DNA of 64,000 bases from Pisolithus tinctorius (lineage: Eukaryota > Basidiomycota > Agaricomycetes > Boletales > Pisolithaceae). Position numbers and translations under genes: made by a program. The notes beneath the pieces were generated by a model. The model was not told the origin of the DNA, made no database searches, and saw nothing but the letters and a program-made list of their open reading frames with translations. The stretch lies in assembly GCA_024663395.1 (NCBI GenBank), contig JANFAH010000021.1, forward strand, positions 1-64,000, read 5' to 3'. Positions within the stretch are counted from its first letter, which is position 1, and the number at the start of each line of letters is the position of its first letter. Positions 34,861-47,564 of the stretch are shown here, one piece after another.

Positions 34861-35181
34861 AAGGCAGGTCATCGATTCATCACCTTTTCCCGAGAAAAGC
34901 GGGCAGGTACCTATCACTTCGGATTCAGCAGCACAAGGATTCACTTGGATACAAGTCATATTATGGCAACTAGTAGCCTGATTGATTGGAACGCTAGCAG
35001 AGTGATGTGACTGGGGGGCGCAGAGTAGAATGAACTCAAATCGCGGAGAAAATGCAGAGAACACGGTGAGCCAGTGGGCATACACGTGTTCTGGGTAGGT
35101 TTTGAGCCAACAGCACTTGTGCGGAGTACGTTCCTCACGCCCCGCACTACTGACTTCGAAATTTCCCTCCAGACGCACAGA

Positions 35182-36293
35182 ATGTCTTCCCAACCCGCAA
35201 TCATTGCGTACGTTCTGTCTGCTCTCATTATTCGTCGGTAACGAGTACACCGCGTCCCAGAGTGATGGGTCCTACAGGATCAGGGAAAACCAACGTCAGT
35301 GGGTAAATTGTCGCTCCCCGGCCACTGGCTTGGCTGACAAGCAGCACATAGTTCATCAACAAACTCACGGGAGGCCAGGAGGACAAAGCAGCGCACCGGC
35401 TAAAATCACATACGCAGGGCATTAGGGAGTTCACATTCAACTTGCCCAGTAACCGACAATGTGTGCTCGTGGACACCCCGGGATTTGATGACACTTATCG
35501 ATCAGACCGAGATATACTCCGTACAATCGCTGAGTGGCTAGAGAAGAAGTGAGCGACTGAGTTTGTCAGATTCATCACTGACCAACACGAGAACAGATAC
35601 CGCAAAGAGGTCAAACTCACAGGTATTATCTACACGCATCGCATAACGGACAACCGGATGTCGGGGTCAGTGGCCAAGAATCTTGACCTGTTCGCCCGTT
35701 TGTGTGGAGATAAAGCCGCTGGTAGGGTGCGATTAGTGACCACTATGTGGGACAGTGCGAAAAACATGGACACCGCCGACGCTAGGGTATCACAACTGGA
35801 GGAGAACTTCTGGAAGCCACTAATTGATGCTGGGGCTCAGCATAAACGATTCAGGAACTCTCTGGAGTCTGCGTGGGATATCATCAGCGATTTGATGGGG
35901 GAAGGAGAGGCTGTTTTACTACAGGAAGAGCTTGTAGATGCGGAAAGGAAGCTGAACGAGACAGCCGCTGGCAGAGCTTTGTACACGCAATTCCAGAGGC
36001 TTCTCCGTGAACAAAAGGAAACTATCAAGCACCTCTCGGAAGAAGCCAAAGCCCAGCAAGACCCGGTGTTGGTTAGGGAGCTCGACACACAATACCAGCG
36101 CTTAGAAGCTGAACTTCAAAGGACATGGGAAGAGATGGAGAAACTGAAAATCCCATTCTTGAGACGCATAGCCCTGTTGTTTTCTAAAAGGACCCGTTCT
36201 GTGAGTATTTCACTCGGTTGCCCTGACGTTCATAGAACTCATCGAGGGCCACAGCGCAAAGTTGAACTGCCCCTGTCACAGTGCGGGGCTTGA
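35182..36293 (+). CDS. GTP-K2: stand-alone AIG1-like GTPase
   Basis: Exons 35182-35207, 35261-35294, 35352-35548 and 35597-36293 give 317 residues in phase, with the same layout as K1. Motifs: VMGPTGSGKTN, LVDTPGFDDTYRSDRD, THRITDNRMSGS, LVTTMWDSAKNMD, FWKPLIDAGAQHKRFRNS, then coiled coil (LREQKETIKHLSEEAKAQQD). Unlike K1, the last intron boundary is not conserved; the frame stays open through it to a TGA at 36293, so the final 35 residues are less certain. Tandem duplicate of K1, same strand. Confidence 0.83.
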
Positions 36294-36761
36294 ATGCCTT
36301 CTGCCTTACTCTGTTACCAATGCACTTAGTCTCAAGGACTACCGTAACGCAGGGCCTTATGGTCACCTATGTTTCTCCTTGATGATTACGTTCTAGACCC
36401 TTTCTCTCAGGAATAATGTAATTTATGAAATCTCTACTAATGAAGAAAAATCAGTGTGATGTATCGGTTTTCGCGTAATTTTTGGTCCTGGAGCAGTCTC
36501 AGACCCATCACGAAGTGCAGACAGAGAGTCGATGTATGATGGAATTCCCAAGCACAGCGTCCAAGCTCGGATAGGTCAGAATGGGATGGATTTATACACG
36601 TTGACGTGGGGAGCATATCCTCACGTCCAAGACATATACTCATTCTCTTTTTCGGAACGGGATCTGACACGTTTTCTGGTTGAAGAAATACATGAGATAG
36701 TAAAGTCATATAATGTATCTCTCTTCTCCGGGCGAACCGTCGAGCCAGAGGTAGGCCTGAC
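36294..36761. other. Convergent intergenic region K2 / L
   Basis: No recognisable gene. Confidence 0.4.
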
Positions 36762-39700
36762 TCAAACAATCTCCAGTGTCTGGAGTTCACTGTTGACAAT
36801 ACTAACCAAATCCCGGACTTGAGCGGTGATTAGGCAATCACATGAGATTCTCTCGTACTCGTTATGAAGTAATGCCTTCAGAAGAAGTGCATGGAATGGC
36901 TGCTTGAGCTGTTCTAGCAACCTCCCTATAGCATCTTTGTGTGCTAACGGACCCAGCCAATTCGGATGCCAAGGACGAATGAGAACGTATGGAAAATCCG
37001 TACCCTCACCCTCCCGAAGACTGACTGACGATTTGAGTTGGAGAGGCATCAGGCCGGACGCATGAATTTCGTAAACGTGGTGCGAAGATTCAAATGTTAT
37101 CAGCTTGAATCTTGTGACCGAATGAACAATAGAGGGTAACAAAAGTCTGCGTCCGATGAATCGCGGACGCGGTAACTTGGCGAGGGCACTGTACAATTTC
37201 CATGCACTTTGGGGATCTACGCTATCGCACATGGCGAGGTTGCTCGGAACCGACTGCTTGCAGGGCACTGTCCGGTATGGCGTGAGGTTTGCAGGGAGAC
37301 AACTGTGGAACGACGATGCTTCTCCGACCCAGTCCAAAACCGAAATGTCTCCGGAGTGCGAAATGATCTCCGCCAAGAGACGTCCAAGGGCACATTCTGC
37401 AGATTCCCCATAGAGGACTGGTAAGTGGACCCTGAAAATTCCGAAAAGCGAGTAGGCAACGTCTTCTGGCCGAGTGGTACGACGTGCCGATGCCCATTGG
37501 AGCCTCGATCGTGCATCGTCCATACCTGGTCGGAAGTCCTTAAGATGCCGTTCTTCTATTCCTGCTGCCTTCTGGAGTTCTTTGAGCACTAGCTCATCCA
37601 TTTTGTGATTCGACGATCCGCAATCCATGTACAGCGACCAGTCCTGCAAATAAAACAAGACGTTCGGAGAAGCCAATAATTCCTGAAGAGTCCAACCGCG
37701 TCGGAACCAGACACTACTGGGAAATGACGCTGCATTGCATACGTCTGAGAGATGGACGATTGTCAGGGCCGACTGACGATACCAAGAGAACATAGATCCA
37801 ATTGTCTCTTGCAATTCAGCACTACTATCTTTATCAATGCAGCAAGTGTCGCTCCACGCCCACATGAAACTGCGCCTGAGCGCGAGAATGCAAAATTTTT
37901 GGAGTTTTGCGACACCGTCTGTGTGAGGCAAGTCATAGATACTTGCACCTTTGATGTCGCATAGCAACGGTTCTCCACTTTTCCAAACATGGGACAACGT
38001 AGCGTACTGGAAAAATTCTGCGACCGTTTTCCAGACGAGTTCTTCAAGATCCTGTCCAAAGTCCGTGCCAGGTGGCAATGAGAGTAGTTTTTTGTATTGG
38101 GAACTGCACTCAAAACGTGATATCTGCGCGTCTCGTGCACATAGGACTCCAGTTTGTGTGTGCAGCAACCGTAGTGGAATGGTTTTCACAGTTTCGTTGA
38201 CAATGTTCCTGATTAGTTGCTTGACATCAGAGGAACATGTGCTCGAAGCCATTGCCCCTGAGGTATGAGCCAGCGTATCATTTTTTTCGATCTTCAGCTC
38301 GATACACGTCGCAAGAAACTCTTGAATTGGCGCGGATTGTTCTGGGGGAGAGATTGCCAGCGCATTATTTGTGAGTGTAATAGCTTCATCCAGTTCCGCC
38401 ATCACACCCAGTTTCTGATACTTTTCGAGAAGACACTCCGCAAGGGCGACTAGAGACGTGCATTGAAAAGAGGGCTCTGGGGGAACACATTCCAACGCAG
38501 CTCGTCGGAGAGAAATGATTTTTTCTAAATCGCCTAGGGTGCCCTCCCGTTTGAATCGTTGGTCTAAACAATCCGCGAGGTTGACAAGAGATTGAAAGCT
38601 ACCTCCAAATCCTGGAGGTGCGAATTGAAACGGAACACGTCGACGACTGATAATCTTGGTCGAATTCATCACGGCATCCTGCATTCCGAATTGCTGGTAC
38701 AGGAGGTTCAGGAGGTTGATGAGAAGCACGATCCATTTCGGGTATCCTGAGGGATTGAGTGTTTGTGCTCCACGACGGAAAGCGTGGTTTCCGGCCAAAT
38801 ATTCCACGTCACCCTCACACCAAAAGCGACGGCACAGGCATTTCGCCCGGTTGATGAAAGACGACAACAGTCCTCGACGTGAGGGGAAAATGCGTCCTGG
38901 CGCGTTGTGCCTGCGGTGGATGGTGGCCTCCGAAACTTCTACCGCATCAAATTGCCCGTCTAGAACGTTCGAGAGGTTGGCAAGATACACAGGGCGCTCT
39001 TGCTGCTCTGGGGAAGTGGGGCGTCCGCAGGTAATCGTGTTGTCTAAATCCACTTGATTTCTGTTTCCCTTGGACCGTTCAGGTAGATCAGTGGGGTTGA
39101 CGACAGGTGAATGATGGCCGGAGTGTTCCAAGGGGGTGTTCCTCAACCTAATTGTAACGTGCTTCTCCAGCGTCCCTTTCTTCACCTCCGGAATTGCCTT
39201 GTTTTCTTTCTTGAGAGCAGCAAGATGCTCTTTCTCCGGAGCTGCTTTCTCCTTCTCCTGGGACCAGTGACCCTTTCGTTCCAAGCTGTTCAAAAGGCCC
39301 TGTACAATGTCCCACGCCTGCCCGAGTCTTCCGTCAAACACCGACCCAAACATCGATGCACCTGCGTCTTCTGCTTGACGCTGAAGTTGTGCCAGCGACG
39401 TACTAATCTCCTCAGCTGACAGGTTTGTTCCAGAAGATATAGTCGGCACAACATGAACGGTGCTAGTGGGCCCGAAAGCGCGGAGATGTCTGGAGACATC
39501 CGAGCTTGCATCGTGTTGGCTCGATGTGATCTTATGAATGTACAGGATTCCAGCCGCTTCCGGCCTCGTACAACTGTCCAGATAGGTTATTCACTGCGCA
39601 GGAGCGGAACAGTATGTCTTACTTTGAACCCATCCACTGTGACATGCTTTCCTCTGCATCTGCGCTTTCGTATGTGTAAAAGGATGACGGGTCCACAAGA

Positions 39701-40050
39701 ACTATGTTGTTCTGCCTTCCTTCGAGACGACACTTTAACACGTCGACCATCGTGGTGCAGGGTCTCCGGCCGCCATTCATCCGAAAATGCACCTTCACAT
39801 TTTGCAAAAGGGCGTTCAGAAACTGGCGTTAAGAATGCCAGACAACTCTAGAGTCAGTGACAGTATTACACAAGCCAGGGAGTGATGTTACCTCACTCTT
39901 TCCCGAGTTAGTCGGATCTACAATGCTGATTGCACTCTCAGTGCTACTGCATCATCGAGGATGGCATCCGTGCACTCACAACACTATGACATCCATGGAC
40001 AATAGAATGGTCGTCTCTCCAGACTTGGAAAACTTATTGAATAGACCCAT
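36762..40050 (-). CDS. L: degenerate P-loop + TPR-like repeats + HET domain protein
   Basis: Exons (minus) 39980-40050, 39892-39925, 39623-39822 and 36762-39573 (71, 34, 200 and 2812 nt) give 1038 residues in phase. The first three exons match the C2/C4 plan exactly. The P-loop is IVDPTNSGKSE, with the first Gly replaced by Asp, and G3 is LVDPSSFYTY, so nucleotide binding is doubtful. After AWDVVQGLLNSLE comes a charged Lys/Glu linker, then TPR-like repeats (EKIISLRRAALECVPPEP, DEAITLTNNALAISPPEQ), then a HET domain around residues 615-750: YATLSHVWKSGEPLL, WAWSDTCCIDKDSSAELQE, FSWYRQSALTIVHLSDV, RRGWTLQELLA. HET domains act in fungal heterokaryon incompatibility and cell death. The remaining C-terminus (LFGIFRVHLPVLYGESAE and on) is shared with K3 and with pseudogenes M and Q. 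Confidence 0.85.
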
Positions 40051-41125
40051 CTGGTGACTGGGACTTCCAGTCAGTTGGGTGAGAGTTAGGAGGGAAGTGA
40101 AACTGGCCTCACCTTCAATGGTTGCTGGTTCAGCATCATGTACCATGGTCAGCTCTTATTAGAGGAAAGACTTGCGCGTTGCTGTGCGGAGGGAAAGAAC
40201 ATCTTTCTGCATTGCGGGAGGGTTGGTACTCATATCAGCCCGTACTTTGACCGATACAAACGTTCCAAGTGGCATCAACCAACACGCCCAAACGTCAAAT
40301 TAATGGATGGTGGGCTGGGACTCCGTACAGAAGTCCGACAAGGATCCGATAACTATTAGAAATGAAAGCCGGTGGGCGCATCTTGGCACTGACCGCCATT
40401 GAAATGCAATCCAACTTACCGTTGACACGAGCGCTTGTTGCCATGCGAGACTGTGAAGGAGTCCGGGAGAAGAGATACATTTGCTGTAGCACCCAACCCA
40501 ATCCAATTGCCAGCATCCGCACTCCAGCTGGCGTGGCCCATCCGGAGATTCACTCGCTTGCGTCGAATGGCTCTGGCTTCTCCCACCCCAGACTCGACGG
40601 CGTTCGCAACGCTGTGCGCCTGCACAAGAGAACGAACCGGCCGCAACTTGTCGGCTTGCAATAGGACAAGATGACATGGTTGGCTCGGCGCTTGGCACAG
40701 TGTATGCACAGAGCCACTAGCCTCCCAAACGAGATTGCCTCCCTTCCAGTAACCTTCCAATATCATATGGGTTTGGAGCAAGAGTCTATAAACTAACGTT
40801 ACCGCATTCACACCTTAACCACATACGTGAGTCCCCGCACTCATGCATCGGTAAAAGAGGGGCAGAAGGGGATGCCATCAAGAGCTCCATCGCTAACCCC
40901 GACACTCCCGCCTGCAGACCCCACAGCTCTCTTCGCTGGCTCCGTGTTCTTCGCTGGCTCTGGAAACCTCCTCATATCTGGGGACCTACCCACCGCATAT
41001 TTCCCACCTCACGACTACGCTCCTTTTCTTTATCTACAGCTCCAAATGAACTTCCAACCCCTCCCGAGACACTCGAAACGGAGACAGTGACTTCCTCTGC
41101 AATGATTATATCGCGATGCCGTTCT
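40051..41125. other. Intergenic, no gene recognised
   Basis: Promoter side of gene L. Overlapping frames at 40295-40811 on both strands carry no known domain. Confidence 0.4.
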
Positions 41126-41960
41126 CTAGGCACTGCTCCGGCGGTTTACCGTTGCCGTCCAGAACGCAACAACGCGGAGAGCTGCGTTTACTCTAATCGA
41201 TCGAAGCGTTTCGTTGCGGGATTCCAATGCATTTTCCGTCGGTAGCAGACAGCCCCAAACACAATTTGCAGCGGTACATGGCATCACATAGAAGCTCGTG
41301 TCCATGTGTTTTGCGAAAGAATGCTTGCAAATCCCTCCATGTGCTCTGTGCCTGACCCAGTCTAAATTGGAGACATCTCCTGACTGCAAAATGATTTCTG
41401 CCAAGAGACGTCCAAGTACTTTGTCCGCAGACTCCCCATGCAGAACTGGCAAGTGAAGATCGAAAATTCCAAAAAACGAGTAGGCAGCATCTTCCGGCCG
41501 GTGGTATGACGAGCCAACACCCTCGACCATGCATCATCCGTCCCAAGACGGAAGTCCTGATGGCGTCATTCTCCTATCCCTGTTTCCCTTTCGAGCTCTT
41601 TGGGCACGGTATCATCTGTCCTGTGACCCGAAGATTCATGGCTCATGTACGGCGACCAGCCCTGTGTAAAGAATAAAACCCCGCAGGGAGCCAACAATTC
41701 CTGTAGGTTCCAACCCCGTTCGGGCCAAATACTAAATACTATCAGCGAGTGATGCTGAGTTGGAAACGTCGGAAAGATGGACGATTGTAGCTGCCGACCG
41801 ACGATAACATGCAAACATACACCTAATAGCCTCTTGCAGTTCCGCATCAACGTCGCGCAGTAGTGGCTCGTCGTCCCCCCATTTATGAGATAAGGAGGCA
41901 AATTGGAAGAAGGCAGTGGCCACTTCGTGTATGTTGCTAACCATCACGTGTGGAGGCCGT
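41126..41960 (-). pseudogene. M: HET-domain pseudogene
   Basis: Fragments in three frames align in order with L and K3: FFQFASLSHKWGDDEPLLRD, then (after a deletion of the CCIDKD region) ELQEAIRCMFACYRRSAATI and VHLSDVSNSASL, then RGWNLQELLAPCGVLFF, then AAYSFFGIFDLHLPVLHGES and LGRLLAEIILQSGDVSNLDW. Frameshifts and an internal deletion disable it, and the rest of the C-terminus is lost. No P-loop part is seen upstream. Confidence 0.75.
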
Positions 41961-42261
41961 AGAAAGCAGCCGGACGTACTCACAGCTATCCCTGAAAGAA
42001 GATAACTAGGTAACGCGATTACACGGCACACCGGTGTGTGTTCGGCAATTGCAAAGGTATTATGATTAGTATCTGTGGTAGAAATATTTTTCATACAAAA
42101 GCTCCCAACCTTATAAGAAACATGCCTCCAACTAACGATTGGGGAATAATATCCATCGGAATCCTTCGTACAACGATCGAAAGCTAGTCTCCACTTCCCT
42201 ATCGCCTTCCAAGACCTCACCCCTCGCTCTCTCTACCACTGCGTCAGCACCGGCGACCTAA

Positions 42262-42967
42262 TCAGGTGGAGACCGACTGACTGTCAGCCTCGACGGCAGT
42301 TCGCCTATCTCGCTTCTCCTTTAAAGCACGTTCCATCTCCTCAAACGCAGACAGAACAACATCTTTTTGCTTCATTGTTATCGATGATTGGGTTGTAGTC
42401 GCACGGATGTTCGGGGGCCATTTGCTCTCAGGGATCGATAGTGCAGCGAGAGAAGCCTTTAGCGTCGCGACGGACTCTTTGTACGCGTCAAGGGATTCCT
42501 CGTACAAGTCGTACACGCATACGGCACATCCCGACATGCAACACTCTATGCAGCCCAGCTATTAGCACTTTGAATCACGGACGTCCGCATCTTCACGCAC
42601 CGTCATCTGCAGGAGGCTTCGGTTCTTCCGGTATAACGAACCCTGCAATGGTATTTGCTGATGCACCGCTTCTGGATGATTTGTGCAAAGTTTGTAACTC
42701 AGAAGTGCTAGCAGAATCCCTGGAGATATCGTATGTCGCTCTTGCGAGTACGTTTTTACCCCGAATACTGTTTTCGAGTCTGCGGTATCGCTCCGTGAGA
42801 TTTTGACCGCCCCTCTGAGGTCGCCTTAAGCGCCCTCGGGTAACTTGAGGAATTGAAGGGGGCACATCGCTTGAAGCAAATCTGGCACTGGAAGGAAATC
42901 GGCAGCGAAAGAGACATAGGTCTCGTGGAACTAGTTTGAGGGATATACCATATTGTTTGGTGAGCAT
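42262..42967 (-). CDS. Oxidoreductase-like (OXLD1-type) mitochondrial protein
   Basis: Two exons (42601-42967, 42262-42545), in phase, 216 residues. The N-terminus (MLTKQYGISLKLVPRDLCLF, then RFPSSARFASS) is basic and hydroxylated without acidic residues, as in mitochondrial presequences. The second exon opens with CCMSGCAVCVYDLYEESLD, the CCxxGCxxCVxDxY signature of the oxidoreductase-like domain, followed by a helical tail (LSAFEEMERALKEKRDRR). Length and architecture fit the family. It is divergent from the eL20 gene, which suggests an ordinary chromosomal island. Confidence 0.8.
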
Positions 42968-43477
42968 GTAAGAGTCGCGATTTGGTGAGATTAGTCAGCG
43001 TGAGTCAAGAGGAACTGTGTGCTGTTTTCCGATTCTGCTTCTTCGCCGGTTGCAAGTTTGTGTATTCTTTCATGGTGAACAGTTCAACCAATGCACAGCC
43101 TGCCCTCCTTTTGATCCCCCAAAGCCTCGCGCTGTTACTGTTGCACATTGCACAACCAAACCCAACATGCGGGTGGGATGACGTAATAAATCACGATATT
43201 CCGCCACAACTGCCAAACACCACCAAACATCCACACGAACTGCGAAGGTCAAACCTTGCACACCGTAGTCGACAGCGTCCACGCCTCCCGGATCAAGCTT
43301 TTTTTTTCCAAAGTGAGTTTGCCCACCCAATTCACCTCGTGCTCCAGCGACGCTCCAGGGAGATTTTGATTGCATCGGGGCGGACCTGTGCGTTGGATGG
43401 TGGCGGTTGACCTCGGATGAGGATGACTTGACGGTGATAATATGCGTGCTGACGACGCTTACGGTCGTGTTGTGTAG
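42968..43477. promoter_or_regulatory. Divergent promoter region (OXLD1-like / eL20)
   Basis: 510 bp between divergent start codons. Pyrimidine-rich tracts precede the eL20 start, as common for ribosomal protein genes; I could not define discrete sites. Confidence 0.35.
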
Positions 43478-44210
43478 ATGGGACTCCAAGAATACCAGGT
43501 CGTCGGGCGTCATTTGCCCACCGAGTCAGATCCCACTCCAAAAATCTACCGCATGCGCATCTTCGCCCCCAACGAAGTCGTTGCCAAATCCCGATTCTGG
43601 TACTTCCTGAGGTACGACTCATCCACGCTCCGGCATCTGTCTTATCGATTTGGAATTGATACGCTTTTTGTGGTCCGTTAGGCAGCTAAAGAAAGTCAAG
43701 AAGGCGAGCGGTGAAATCATCGGCGTCAACGTCGTGTGTATTCGAGCTGAATCATCTCCAAATCGCTCTGACCGCTCTCTGTTCCCCTCCTCTCTTGATC
43801 ATTATAGATATATGAGAAGAAGCCTTTGAAGGTCAAGAACTTTGGTATTTGGCTCCGCTACGACTCCCGCTCGGGCACACACAACATGTACAAGGAGTTC
43901 CGCGAACTCAGCCGTGCCGATGCCGTTAAATCGCTTTACCAAGACATGGCAGCAAGACACCGTGCCCGATTCCGGTCCATCCATGTACGTCTTCCCCACT
44001 TGGACACACCCACTCATCCACCAATGGGGCACGGACACTCACGCGGTCTCGCATACACAGATCCTTCGCGTCGTCGAGCTCAAGAAGGCAGACGATGTCC
44101 GTCGTCCGTACATCAAACAGCTCCTCGAGCCGAAGCTCAGATTCCCCCTTCCCCACCGCGTTGCCAAGTCTGCCTCTACATTCGTCTCCCGCCGCCCTTC
44201 GACGTTCTAA
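43478..44210 (+). CDS. RPL20: 60S ribosomal protein eL20 (L18a/L20)
   Basis: Exons 43478-43611, 43682-43733, 43808-43984 and 44061-44210 give 170 residues, the normal length. Highly conserved blocks: [92 protein letters not shown] and [14 protein letters not shown], ending RRPSTF. It is a component of the large ribosomal subunit. It is the only clear housekeeping gene in the window and marks a conserved island inside the accessory region. Confidence 0.97.
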
Positions 44211-45737
44211 GTTGTGTAACAGCGGAGATGTTTTCCTCGCGTCGCGAAGCGGTGGTGTTCCCTACGGGCCATGTATTCATTTCTTTACATCTTCAGACAT
44301 GATGGCTATGCAATATGCAGTGCATGCGTCCAGATTTTCAAGTGTGATTCCATGCGACGGAGAATATGGCATACTGTACGTCAGAGCTAATGTACAACCA
44401 GGCACCGCATGAAGAAGACCGGAAGTGTAACACGAACCCGTTAGTTCCACTTGGCTCTGGATGTCATCGCACGAAGTTATTTCCAATTACCCATTCCTGT
44501 AGTACATGCCGACCGACAGACCAGATTCGCACCAAGCGAGGACGGAAAAGAGGCGCGACGAACAAACTTTGCTCGGCTCCAGACAGGTTTTGCCTCCGAC
44601 AAGATTAGCGATTCTAGTACGTAGGAGGTACGACTAGTAATAGAACTTTGTCTTTGCGCGAGTGGCTGTGCTGCGACGCGCCTCGTCTTTCCTTTCCTCC
44701 ACCGTCGTCAGCATTCGGGCCCACAGTGTGGGCCCCCACCTCGTTCTTTTTTCACCCACCCACCACTCCACCGAATTCGACAGGCCCAACGAACCCGACG
44801 AATTCCCCTCGCTCGACTCCTGCAGCTGCTGTACTGGGACAGCGGCCTGAGAGACCACATTATCCATCGCGAGGTGTCCTACCCACCCCCGCAGCTAACC
44901 CTCGTCTCGCAGGTCCCTATCTCAACACGGCCGGGAGGCGCTTCGCGCCTCCGCCCACTCGCTTCTACATACCACGCATCGTCCACTACCTTCACTACCT
45001 TAAGCAGCTACCAGTTACGACACGCAAAGACTACAGCTTGGGCGACCCCTTGAACTGCAACCACCATCGTAGTCGGATTTTCCCGTACTGCAACAGGGGG
45101 GCAATGTGGTGCACATGGCATAAAAATGCTCACAGAACACCACTTGCCCCCCTTAGAACGATGATTACTAGCCATTGGGCTTGTCGAAAGACATGAGCAC
45201 TGCTTGCAGCAATAGCAACCTCACCCACCACATCAGGTGACCTACGGCGAAAATTCTCCAGCTCAACGATGTTCAACATCCCTTAACACCCTCATCCGAA
45301 TGTACCCCAAGTTGGTCGATATACATCCAGTTCTATGCTATAGTCAGTGCATGTCCTTGCAAGACTGCTCGCAAGCTTGCACCCCCAACCTGAGGCTTTT
45401 TAGTGAGATAACGTCTACCAGGCGCTCTATGGCGGGTCCACCACTGGTAGGTTCACGGAGTCCCACACGCCCCCGCCCACCCGACGGTTCTTCCAGGCCT
45501 CTGATATAGTGATTATACATGGCTAGAGACGTCAGTTCAACTGATGCTACATAGTATTACCATTTGTCAAAAAAGGGGGATCTACAACCCCCTAGAGCCT
45601 GTTCCTGCGACACCGATTACACACCAACATCTCACACCCAGCACATCTCTAACCTCACGCAATCGATTAAAAGGTAACAAAAATGAGAGGAAAAAGATGC
45701 CACGATGATCATCAACCTCGAATTTTTTTTAAAAAAA
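44211..45737. other. Intergenic with low-support ORFs
   Basis: Frames at 44648-45196 (+, Pro/Ser-rich) and 44634-44867 (-) overlap each other; neither has a known domain. About 80 bp near 45595-45680 match the sequence downstream of RBR-P (59247-59330), which is a duplicated 3' flank of the RBR genes. Confidence 0.4.
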
Positions 45738-47564
45738 TTACCCACTCACGTAGAGATATAACGACAATGCATGATGACAAATCTGACACCTTCCTCTTCC
45801 AGAACGATATTCCCAGTTCAAATGTTGGCAATCATGATCAACCTGCAAACGTGCGGCCATCTCGCGAATCATGCGTTGTCGGATGGCGTCGATGTTCATA
45901 GGACCTGTGTCCGTAGTCCGGCGGTGGCCCGTCTGCCTCTTAGAGTCACGGACTGATCTATCTGGTGCCACGAGTGGAACCGCTGGTCGGACCGCGGGGG
46001 CTTGCGGTTGGACTGCTGGTACAGGCTGAGTTCTGAGCAATACGACCGGGAAAATCGGAGGCTTACGGGGTTCGAACCAAGCAGGCCCAGGAAGAGGGCC
46101 CAAACCACGAAGAAAAGGATGGAAGTACTGGCCCCCACCGAGTTGCGCGTCGACTCTCTGCTGTGCAACAGCAAGCAGTTGACGCCCATCCCACTGAGGG
46201 CAGTTACACGTTTTCCACCTCGCTTCACACAAGTAACAAAACTCGGTCCTGCACCGACACGTCATATGAAAACACCCTATTTCGAGCTCGATCAGCTGTG
46301 AACAGCCTGGACACCGCACCCAGCCCTCTGCACGCCCGAGCTCGAGAACTCGCTCGGCACCTTGATCATGCCGACATGTATGCGTAGCTTCGTTGTATTG
46401 TCCTCGGCAGTTTGCGCACGTTCGGGTTCCGCAGTGGGGTGCGGGACAATTGTAGACTGTTGTTCCAGATGTGGTTTGGGTGAGAGGACCTAAGAAACGA
46501 CTACACGTTTGTCGAGCACAGTAGACCCGACTGAGCGTTCCAAATTCTTTGCTCTTCTCTCGGAATTCTGTCACCAGAGCACGTGAGAGGTGAGACTGGA
46601 CTTCATCGAAAGGAATGTTTTGTCTACAGCAGCGAGGGGGAAATAGGCTCTCGTCATGTGTGGCAGTTCGGAGGAGATCGGTGATACATGGTATGTCGTA
46701 GTAATGACCGCAAGGAGCTCGAAATTCGGATCCGTGAATTGCATCCCGGCAAATCACGCAGATATGGCCCGTTGGTCTATGAGTAGTGGATATCAACACG
46801 CGTCAGAACGGGTCGGTAAATGTCATAGAAGATATATCTAACCGTGCAGCTGCTGTTTCCTGCCGCGTGTTGGGCAGAGGTGCTGTGGATAAAATTGGCT
46901 CTTCTGGTGGGTTGGGCAAGGGCGCTATGGATGAAATTGGCTCCCGGGATGGATTGGACAAGGGCGCTGTGGATGAAATTGTCTCTTCTGGTGGGTTGGG
47001 CAAGGGCGCTACGGATGAAATTGGCTCCCGGGGTGGATTGGACAAGGGCGCTGTGGATGAAATTGGCTCCTGAGATGAATTGGGCAAGGGCGCTGTTGAT
47101 GAGGGTGGTCTCCGCCGCATGCTAGGTACAAGTGCTGCCGATGGTAGCTCCTGCCACATGCTAAGCACAGGCACAGCTAGCATCGCCATAGCTGTGGTCA
47201 TTGGAAGGGCGCGAAATAATCCGTTGAACATGGAGATGAGCCATTCGCTCCATGTCTGGGTTTCATGGACACTGGCAGTTTCGACGAGGTTAACTGACGA
47301 TCATCTCCTGATGACAGTACCTACATGTTACTCTCAGGCCTGGTCGAGTCAACTGGCGTCCGAGCTGGGGCGTGCTGAGGCCTACCCATAAAAGAGACGG
47401 TCCCAATTGAGACTGTTACTTATCCCGTATGTGCGTACTCACTGCGAAGGATTCCACAGTTGGATGGTTGCGTGCTCTTCACGATGTGCCCCAGGTGTCA
47501 TAAGTTCGTCCTCGAGATGAATGTCTGTCGAGCCTCGATGACGAGGTTGGGACGGTGCTGACAT
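45738..47564 (-). CDS. RBR-O: RING-IBR-RING type E3 ubiquitin ligase-like
   Basis: Exons 47443-47564, 47325-47381, 46843-47271 and 45738-46776 give 548 residues in phase. The N-terminus MSAPSQPRHRGST matches the start of RBR-P. Exon 3 holds TWSEWLISMFNGLF and then a Pro/Ser tract of about 18-residue repeats (ISSTAPLSNPPREP type, 54 bp). RING1: CVICRDAIHGSEFRAPCGHY ending PRCC. IBR: YCARQTCSRFLG, CPAPHCGTRTCANC. RING2: RCPGCSQLIELEIGC, FHMTCRCRTEFCYLC; GC-x-HM carries the Cys that is catalytic in RBR ligases. A Pro-rich region and DHDCQHLNWEYR end the protein. Predicted to move ubiquitin via a thioester; target unknown. Paralogue of RBR-P. Confidence 0.82.

Noticed and set aside
46786..47125. 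Plus-strand ORFs with Gly/Asp/Leu repeats
   Set aside because: Antisense of the Pro-rich repeats of RBR-O exon 3, whose exon phases close exactly.
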